Shown piece after piece: positions 15,711 through 20,764 of a stretch of 20,764 nt of DNA (positions within the stretch are counted from its first letter, which is position 1; every line of letters starts with the position of its first letter). The position numbers and the translations under genes are program-made. The notes under the pieces were generated by a model, which was not told where the DNA came from, did not search any database, and was given only the letters and a program-made list of their open reading frames with translations. The stretch comes from Merdiplasma sp905207905 (lineage in GTDB: Bacteria > Bacillota > Clostridia > Lachnospirales > Lachnospiraceae). The stretch covers positions 1 through 20,764 of the forward strand of contig CABRXX010000049.1 of assembly GCA_902475025.1 (NCBI GenBank). Reading direction: 5' to 3'.

Positions 15711-17636
15711 ATGGGAAAATTAAAGGTAAAAAAACCGCAGCTGCTTGCCTGCATCCTCATTGTGATAGGAGCAGTGGCGTGCGCCGGTGTGGGAATGTTT
15801 GGTCTCGCTTCCCGTTCTTCTGAGAGCGGAAGCCAGATTTTAAGTGATATGCGTCTTCAGGCAATCTTGAATACTGCCGGTACAGGCGCAGTGGATGCCT
15901 ATGTAAATGCGGAAAAAATGGCGGCTACCGCCAAAGTCCGGGAGGAAGGCGGAGGCATGGAGCAGATCCGGGAGGCTTCTGCCAAGGCGGAGGAAGAGGC
16001 CAGAGCTCTGGCTGAGAAGGAGGGAATCGGATCTGTGGATCTTACCTCCATTGATACCGCTCCTCTGGCAGCCGCGCTGAATGTGCTGGCAGAGGCTCAG
16101 AAAGCCTATTTTGCAGAGGAAGCTTCTGCACAGGCCCGTTACATAGAAGAAAATAAAGAGCTTTTGGATCAGGCGGCAGATGCCGCTGCAGAGTCAGAAG
16201 CAGCGGCCGGCCCGGAAGAGGGGGCAGGCGAGGATGCAGCGATGGATGACGGCTCTGAAATGGGAGACGATATGGCCATGGAGACGGAGGTGGATCTGTC
16301 CGGCTTTACGGCTACGGAGGAGATGCTGACTCTGGCAGCAGAAGTGGACACTGCTTATGAGGGACTCTGCACAGAGATTAAAAAGGTATTTCCAGCTCTT
16401 ACAGACGATATCCTTGCGACCCTGAAAGAGACCATTACCACAACAGTGGCTCAGCAGGGAGATACTTTTGAGACCCAGTACGACAGAGCGCTGTCCATGA
16501 GCGGCATGAAGCCCGGTATGAAGGGTGCGATTATGCGTCAGGGCAAGACACTTACCACCAGCGCGGTGGGACTGGTGATTCTGGCTCTGGTCGTTTTCTT
16601 CTATACCCCGTTGGTAAAGAAACTGGGCTTCCCCAGACTGATTATCGGAATGCTTTACATTTTGCTCTGCCTGCTGGCAGTGATCTATAATCTGTCTCTT
16701 CCGGGACAGCTTGGAAATACTCTGGTGCGTCTTGGAATGAACGGCGTTCTGGTATTGGCAATGCTGCCTGGTATCCAGTGCGGTATCAGTTTGAACTTAG
16801 GACTGCCGATTGGTATTATCGGAGGACTGATCGGAGGGCTTCTCTGTATTGAATTTGGTTTCAGCGGCTGGTTTGGCTTCCTGTTTGCCATTGTGGTAGG
16901 TCTGGCTATTTCCGCAGTGACCGGCTTCTTGTACGGCCTGTTGTTAAACCGGCTGAAGGGCAGCGAGATGAGCGTCACCACCTATGTGGGCTTTTCGGTT
17001 GTATCCCTGATGTGTATTGCCTGGCTGGTACTGCCCTTCCAGAGCAAGATTATGAAATGGCCTCTGGGGCGGGGACTGCGTACCACCATCGGACTTCAGA
17101 CTTCTTACCGCCATCTGTTAAATGACTTTTTATCCTTTAAGATTTTCGGTATCACGATTCCTACCGGACTGCTGCTGTTCTTTGCGCTGTGCTGCTTTCT
17201 GGTATGGCTGTTCATGCGTTCCAAAACTGGTATCGCCATGTCCGCCGCTGGGGCCAATCCCCGGTTTGCAGCAGCTACCGGCATTAATGTAGATAAGATG
17301 CGTATCATTGGTACCATGCTCTCTACCATGCTGGCAGCAGTGGGAATTGTAGTTTACGGACAGAGCTATGGATTTATGCAGCTGTATCAGGCTCCCAGAC
17401 AGATGGGCTTTCTGTGCGCAGCCGCAATTCTGATTGGCGGAGCCACTACGGCCAGGGCCAAGATCAGCCATGTAATTATCGGTACCTTCCTGTATTACGG
17501 TGTGCTGACCCTGGGCTCTCCGGTGGTAAATGCGATTGTACCGCAGAGTATGATTTCTGAGATCATGCGTATCCTGATCTCCAATGGTATCATTCTGTAT
17601 GCTCTGACGAAATCAGGAGGTGTAAGCCGTGAATAA
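15711..17636 (+). CDS. ABC importer permease with large N-terminal extracytoplasmic domain
   Basis: The 641-residue protein ends in a BPD_transp_2 (RbsC/LivH-type) permease of about 350 residues and eight or so membrane segments, beginning near residue 283. Before it come one membrane segment (about 11-31) and an exported domain of about 250 residues. That domain is Ala/Glu-rich with likely helices (SAKAEEEARALAEKEG near 90) and an acidic low-complexity linker near 165-195 (EEGAGEDAAMDDGSEMGDDM). Ordinary family members are about 300-400 residues and lack this. The frame is open back to 15591, but the start at 15711 fits the ATPase stop (GAGTAGAATG) and begins a proper membrane segment. Works with the ATPase and the second permease. 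Confidence 0.9.
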   Translation: MGKLKVKKPQLLACILIVIGAVACAGVGMFGLASRSSESGSQILSDMRLQAILNTAGTGAVDAYVNAEKMAATAKVREEGGGMEQIREASAKAEEEARALAEKEGIGSVDLTSIDTAPLAAALNVLAEAQKAYFAEEASAQARYIEENKELLDQAADAAAESEAAAGPEEGAGEDAAMDDGSEMGDDMAMETEVDLSGFTATEEMLTLAAEVDTAYEGLCTEIKKVFPALTDDILATLKETITTTVAQQGDTFETQYDRALSMSGMKPGMKGAIMRQGKTLTTSAVGLVILALVVFFYTPLVKKLGFPRLIIGMLYILLCLLAVIYNLSLPGQLGNTLVRLGMNGVLVLAMLPGIQCGISLNLGLPIGIIGGLIGGLLCIEFGFSGWFGFLFAIVVGLAISAVTGFLYGLLLNRLKGSEMSVTTYVGFSVVSLMCIAWLVLPFQSKIMKWPLGRGLRTTIGLQTSYRHLLNDFLSFKIFGITIPTGLLLFFALCCFLVWLFMRSKTGIAMSAAGANPRFAAATGINVDKMRIIGTMLSTMLAAVGIVVYGQSYGFMQLYQAPRQMGFLCAAAILIGGATTARAKISHVIIGTFLYYGVLTLGSPVVNAIVPQSMISEIMRILISNGIILYALTKSGGVSRE

Positions 17637-18870
17637 GATTAATATGCGGGAATTTCTGCGAAACAACAGTGTAACCATCATGTTTATCCTGCTCTGTGCC
17701 GTGTTCATGGGATTTTCCGGATACACGCCCTCTTATGTGCTCTATGAGCTCTTTGGACGTCTTTCCAGGAACTTGTTTATTGTTCTGTCCCTGATCATTC
17801 CGATTGTAGCAGGTATGGGAATCAACTTTGCCCTTCCCATCGGCGCAATGGCAGCTCAGATTGCCTGCCTTCTGGTGCTGGAGTGGGGCGTTCCGGGCAT
17901 TGCAGGGCTGGCTTTGGCGGCTGTCCTTACCATTCCCCTGGGAACGGTTTTTGGCTGGCTGATTGGGCGGCTGCTGAATAAGATGAAGGGCCAGGAGATG
18001 ATCGGTTCCATGATTATGGCGTATTTTGCCAATGGACTTTACCAGCTTTTGTTCCTCTTCATTTTTGACAATATTATTCCCATTAACAATCCGAATCTGA
18101 CCATTAAAGGTTCTGTGGGAATTGCGAATACCATGGATCTGTCTCAGGAGGGAGGCTTTGCCTCTGCCCTGGACGCTCTCTGGAGACTGCCTTTCCATCA
18201 GGCGATCCTGGTATTCTCCGCTGTGATCATTGTGCTTTTGGCAGTGACCTATGCAAGAAGCCATAAGAAGAATCCCAAAAAGCTGGCAGCTCAGATCGCA
18301 GCTTTGGCCGTTGTTTCCGGGCTTGCCCAGTTAGGGCCGGTGAAGGAGCTGTTTTCCATGGTCAATATCCCCATGGTGACTTTTGGAGTTGTGGCACTGC
18401 TTTGCCTCTTTAATATTATTATCATGCGTACCAAGCTGGGCCAGCAGTTTCGTGCAGTGGGACAGAGTATGACGGTGGCCAATGCCTCCGGGATCAATGT
18501 CAACCATGTGCGTGTGATTGCCATCATATTCTCCACAGTACTGGCTGGCTTGGGACAGCTGATCTTTGTGCAGAATATGGGCGCATTCCAGACCTATGGA
18601 GCTGCAGACCAGGTGGGTCTGTATGCAGGCGCTGCGATCCTGGTAGGAGGAGCTTCCGTAGTGCGGGCTACCAATACCCAGGCTCTGGTGGGCTGTATCC
18701 TGTTCCATCTGATGTTTATCCTGGCTCCCGCAGCAGGTAAGAATCTGTTTGGAGATGCCGCTATCGGTGAGTACTTCCGGGTATTCCTGTGCTACGGTGT
18801 AATCGCAGTTGCTCTGGTAATGCATGCCTGGAGCGCATCCGTCAGAAGGAAGAAAGCCTCTGCGCATTGA
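17629..18870 (+). CDS. ABC importer second permease (RbsC/LivH type)
   Basis: A 413-residue hydrophobic protein of the same permease superfamily, with about ten membrane segments. The cytoplasmic coupling-loop region is seen in LGQQFRAVGQSMTVANASGINVNHVR-type text, the counterpart of GIAMSAAGANPRFAAATGINVDKMR in the first permease; YAGAAILVGGASVVRA is a further shared signature. Translation starts at GTG 17629, set by AGGAGG at 17615-17620, and overlaps the end of the first permease gene by 8 bp, so the two are coupled and presumably form a heterodimer. It has no long extracytoplasmic insertion at the N-terminus. No good terminator follows for about 190 bp. Confidence 0.93.
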   Translation: MNKINMREFLRNNSVTIMFILLCAVFMGFSGYTPSYVLYELFGRLSRNLFIVLSLIIPIVAGMGINFALPIGAMAAQIACLLVLEWGVPGIAGLALAAVLTIPLGTVFGWLIGRLLNKMKGQEMIGSMIMAYFANGLYQLLFLFIFDNIIPINNPNLTIKGSVGIANTMDLSQEGGFASALDALWRLPFHQAILVFSAVIIVLLAVTYARSHKKNPKKLAAQIAALAVVSGLAQLGPVKELFSMVNIPMVTFGVVALLCLFNIIIMRTKLGQQFRAVGQSMTVANASGINVNHVRVIAIIFSTVLAGLGQLIFVQNMGAFQTYGAADQVGLYAGAAILVGGASVVRATNTQALVGCILFHLMFILAPAAGKNLFGDAAIGEYFRVFLCYGVIAVALVMHAWSASVRRKKASAH

Positions 18871-18918
18871 AAACAGAAATAAGCGAGAAATAAATATAAG
18901 ACTTTGAAAGGAATAACG

Positions 18919-18975
18919 GAGCTGTTGCAGCATACGGATCATGTGGAGACGGTTGCTCTTCTTGTGCGGAAATAG
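18919..18975 (+). pseudogene. 3' remnant of an RlmD/TrmA-type rRNA methyltransferase gene; probable attachment site
   Basis: The in-frame stretch reads ELLQHTDHVETVALLVRK followed by TAG. The C-terminus of RlmD/TrmA-family uracil-5-methyltransferases ends in a D-M-F-P-x-T-x-H-V-E-T-V-x-L-L pattern, and this matches from HT onward. Upstream, the frame diverges and soon meets a stop (18880), so only the last few dozen bases are present. This gene's 3' end is a well-known insertion target of integrative elements, and an integrase gene lies 140 bp away. It is recognised from one short motif, so confidence is moderate. Confidence 0.6.
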
Positions 18976-19011
18976 AGGCTTTTATAGGCTTTAAGGTACA
19001 AGGTTCAGTCT

Positions 19012-19032
19012 ATTTGCCACCGATTTGCCACC
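19012..19032. repeat. two tandem ATTTGCCACC repeats
   Basis: ATTTGCCACC occurs at 19012-19021 and again at 19023-19032, an 11-bp period (about one helical turn), between the methyltransferase remnant and the integrase gene. Position and spacing suit arm-type integrase sites of an attachment region. Confidence 0.65.
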
Positions 19033-19061
19033 CATAAAAATAATGTGAATAGAAAATGAAG

Positions 19062-19110
19062 AAAAGCGGTTGAACACTCTGAACTAATCGGAATGTCCAA
19101 CCGCTTTTTT
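19062..19110. terminator. bidirectional terminator at the integrase 3' end
   Basis: AAAAGCGGTTG (19062-19072) pairs with CAACCGCTTTT (19098-19108), with T-runs on both strands (six T on the plus strand). It ends the minus-strand integrase transcript two bases after its stop and would also stop plus-strand read-through from the ABC operon. Confidence 0.85.
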
Positions 19111-19111
19111 A

Positions 19112-20335
19112 TTATGCTTGCAACGCTTGTTCAAATACGTCAACAGCGGTTTTCTGCATCACATCTGTATTGAAAGTATAAGTCTGCAAAGTGGTTTTGA
19201 TGTCCCTATGTCCCAGACGTTCCATCACTGTTTTAGGGTTCACACCACCCTCTGCTAATATTGTCCCGTGCGTGTGCCGGAGACAATGGGAGTGGAAGAG
19301 GGAATTGCCTAGCTCATAGTGAATGACTCTTGCACAATACTTAAATGATTCCGGCGTCAACAGATCACCATTGTCCTTCACGCATAACGGAGTAAATTCC
19401 TTATATGGGACTATGATGTCAGAACGTATCTGGGTAATTGAATTATCCGGCAACAGATACGTTTTCAAATAATTACTGCCGTATTTCATGCGGTTTATGT
19501 TCCGCTGATGCATTGTTGACTTCAACATTTTCTCCAATGTTTTCCCCATTTTGATTGTGCGGTAGGAATCATACTTTGGTGGTTTGATGAACCATGTTTT
19601 TTCTACCTTAACGAGCTGTCCCCTGATGTGTAGTTCGTGTTCTTCAAAGTCCACATCTTCTTTTAGATCAATAGCAAATGTTTCACCAATTCGTGTACCT
19701 GCATGATACGGGACTACTAATGAAGGGTGAAAATAGTTGCTTTCTGGGAAGCGTTGCAGGATCCGGTCAAATTCTTCTTTAGGGCAAACGTATTCAGCAT
19801 GAGCCTTTGCGTCAACATCTATCGGCATTTTTCCAACCTTGACCGGGATGCAGGGATTGGCCTGAATATATTTTAGGGGTAATATTGCATAATTCAATGC
19901 ACCTTGTAGGCAGGATAGAGTATTCTTAATCATATTTTTGGAAAATCCCTTTAATTTCATAGCATCCACCCATTCTTGAACTTTGTCAGGAGCATACTGG
20001 AAGCTGCTTAATTTGTAGATACCAAATGTAGGTTTTAAGTGCAGCCTGATTTTTGCTTCATAGTCTCTGTAAGTGTTGTAAGAATAACCGTGATCAATAT
20101 TTTTCTTGATGACATTTTCAAGCCAATAGTCCAAATAGTCAGCTACACTGATTTCAGATGGTGAAAATGTACGTCCAGTGTTGTTGTATTCCGCAATGGC
20201 AGCAGCTCTTGCGTCCAACGCTTCTTTCTGTGTTTTGAATCCACCTTTTTCAATCTTATTTCTTTCACCATTTATTTTTGCGGTATCAAAATAATAGGAC
20301 CATGTTTTACCACGTTTTCTAACACCTTCTGCCAT
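19112..20335 (-). CDS. int: site-specific tyrosine recombinase (integrase)
   Basis: The 407-residue protein has the three-part layout of Tn916/phage-type integrases: an N-terminal arm-DNA-binding domain (about 1-55, RKRGKTWSYYFDTAKING), a SAM-like core-binding domain (about 62-160) and a catalytic domain. The catalytic residues are R215 (GTRIGE), a lysine at 251 or 254, H350 and R353 (HCLRHTHGT), H376 (LGHRD) and nucleophile Y386. All are present, so it should be active. GAAAGGAATGATATT precedes the ATG. GC content and codon use are clearly lower than in genes to the left, supporting horizontal origin. Its 3' end faces the probable attachment site. Confidence 0.95.
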   Translation of the reverse strand: MAEGVRKRGKTWSYYFDTAKINGERNKIEKGGFKTQKEALDARAAAIAEYNNTGRTFSPSEISVADYLDYWLENVIKKNIDHGYSYNTYRDYEAKIRLHLKPTFGIYKLSSFQYAPDKVQEWVDAMKLKGFSKNMIKNTLSCLQGALNYAILPLKYIQANPCIPVKVGKMPIDVDAKAHAEYVCPKEEFDRILQRFPESNYFHPSLVVPYHAGTRIGETFAIDLKEDVDFEEHELHIRGQLVKVEKTWFIKPPKYDSYRTIKMGKTLEKMLKSTMHQRNINRMKYGSNYLKTYLLPDNSITQIRSDIIVPYKEFTPLCVKDNGDLLTPESFKYCARVIHYELGNSLFHSHCLRHTHGTILAEGGVNPKTVMERLGHRDIKTTLQTYTFNTDVMQKTAVDVFEQALQA

Positions 20336-20354
20336 AATATCATTCCTTTCTTCA

Positions 20355-20383
20355 TTGAAAATTCAGGAATGAAATGATATAAT
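20355..20383 (+). promoter_or_regulatory. plus-strand promoter divergent from the integrase
   Basis: TTGAAA (20355-20360) and TATAAT (20378-20383) with 17 bp spacing. The same AT-rich bases may hold the integrase -10 on the minus strand, so the two promoters would overlap. Confidence 0.6.
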
Positions 20384-20389
20384 AACACT

Positions 20390-20490
20390 TGCATAGTTTG
20401 TTTCAGTTTTGCGCTGAGTGTCATTATGTCATTTCAGCCAAAATTGTCACAATGTGGGATCCCTGGCTGCTGCAACAGTCAGGGATTTTT
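20390..20490 (+). ncRNA. candidate ~100-nt small RNA
   Basis: The plus-strand promoter at 20355-20383 and the terminator ending at 20490 bracket about 100 bases without a reading frame of note. The RNA would carry CTGAGTG...TTTCAG text able to fold locally. Function unknown; control of excision or replication is a possibility from position only. Confidence 0.45.
20459..20490 (+). terminator. rho-independent terminator upstream of the integrase
   Basis: ATCCCTGGCTG (20459-20469) pairs with CAGTCAGGGAT (20476-20486), 11 bp with one G-T pair and a 6-base loop, then TTTT. The T-run lies only on the plus strand, so it ends a rightward transcript. Confidence 0.8.
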
Positions 20491-20515
20491 ACCTTCCTTT
20501 CAGTTTTCATAAAAT

Positions 20516-20760
20516 GTTACAGTATGTTACAGTTAAAAATTAGCTAAAAAGTGTCTCAAAGCCTTGTATTTACTGAATGTTACGGTTGTTACAGTTACAC
20601 TTAAATTCTATATTCTTATATTTTTACTTTTTATGTCATACCCTATAATATCTAAATAAAAAAATTAAAAATATAAAGAACTTATTTTTAAGTGTAACAA
20701 CTGTAACAACCGCATAAATAAAGGATTTTAACTGTAACACCAACCGTAACAAAGTGTAAC
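20516..20760. repeat. symmetric array of GTTACA / TGTAAC boxes around an AT-rich core
   Basis: GTTACA-type boxes occur at 20516, 20526, 20579 (GTTACG), 20588 and 20594; complementary TGTAAC-type boxes at 20693, 20702, 20733, 20745 (CGTAAC) and 20755. All left boxes point one way and all right boxes the other, around about 85 bp of very AT-rich DNA. The segments 20583-20605 and 20687-20712 form a long imperfect inverted repeat (3-base insertion). It resembles iterons of a replication origin or a cooperative repressor region. No gene is seen in 20491-20764. Confidence 0.7.
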
Positions 20761-20764
20761 TTCA

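Larger units (their letters stand above)
18928..20764. mobile_element. left end of an integrative element (partial)
   Basis: Evidence is the integrase, arm-like repeats, methyltransferase 3' remnant, drop in GC content and origin-like repeats to the right. The left limit is placed inside the remnant, where similarity to the target gene begins; it is approximate. The element continues beyond the window, so prophage, conjugative element and mobilisable island cannot be told apart. Confidence 0.65.

Noticed and set aside
18922..20478. 11-bp inverted match CTGTTGCAGCA (18922-18932) with 20468-20478 as attachment ends
   Set aside because: The right copy is part of a terminator loop and stem, orientation is wrong for direct att repeats, and matches of this length are expected by chance in 20 kb.
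1..20764. CRISPR arrays, tRNA or rRNA genes
   Set aside because: No regularly spaced repeat-spacer pattern, no cloverleaf with a TTCGA arm and no rRNA-like text were noticed.

Overview
The window looks like chromosome of a Clostridia species (Bacillota), most likely Lachnospiraceae. The support is near-consensus AGGAGG ribosome sites before almost every gene, a DctPQM TRAP transporter, a DUF3798 binding protein with an RbsA/RbsC-type ABC transporter, clostridial-style gluconate/uronate enzymes and a Tn916/phage-type tyrosine integrase. Taxonomy is inferred from gene content only.

Region 1 (70-9557, all + strand) is a sugar-acid locus. It has an FGGY kinase, a three-part TRAP importer (DctP, DctQ, DctM), an IolB/KduI-family isomerase, a KDPG/KHG aldolase, a 6-phosphogluconate dehydrogenase, a D-2-hydroxyacid dehydrogenase and a KduD-like short-chain dehydrogenase. 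Together these could import an aldonate, ketoaldonate or hexuronate-like acid, interconvert it by isomerisation and NAD(P)-linked redox steps, phosphorylate it, and send it to ribulose-5-phosphate (Gnd) or to pyruvate plus a C3 aldehyde phosphate (Eda). No PfkB-type KDG kinase, sugar-acid dehydratase or regulator lies in the window, so the exact substrate is open.

Region 2 (9647-12102) holds a HIT-family protein closed by a clear terminator, a two-ACT-domain protein and a membrane acyltransferase of the acyltransferase-3 family.

Region 3 (12103-12858) has no convincing gene but much structure: a perfect 15-bp inverted repeat, a roughly 260-bp block of unknown nature, a full-consensus promoter driving a short transcript that ends at a 14-bp-stem terminator, and a second promoter with an adjacent dyad for the next operon.

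Region 4 (12859-18870) is a four-gene ABC importer operon: a DUF3798 binding protein without a lipobox, a two-domain ATPase with one canonical and one degenerate nucleotide site, a permease with an unusual extracytoplasmic N-terminal domain of about 250 residues, and a second permease. It is the best candidate for an undescribed system here.

Region 5 (about 18919-20764) is one end of an integrative element. It contains an apparent 3' remnant of an RlmD/TrmA-type rRNA methyltransferase gene (probable attachment site), two tandem 10-bp repeats, a bidirectional terminator, a minus-strand tyrosine integrase of lower GC, a candidate ~100-nt RNA divergent from it, and a striking symmetric array of GTTACA/TGTAAC boxes around an AT-rich core that resembles an iteron origin or a repressor-binding region. 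The element runs off the right edge.
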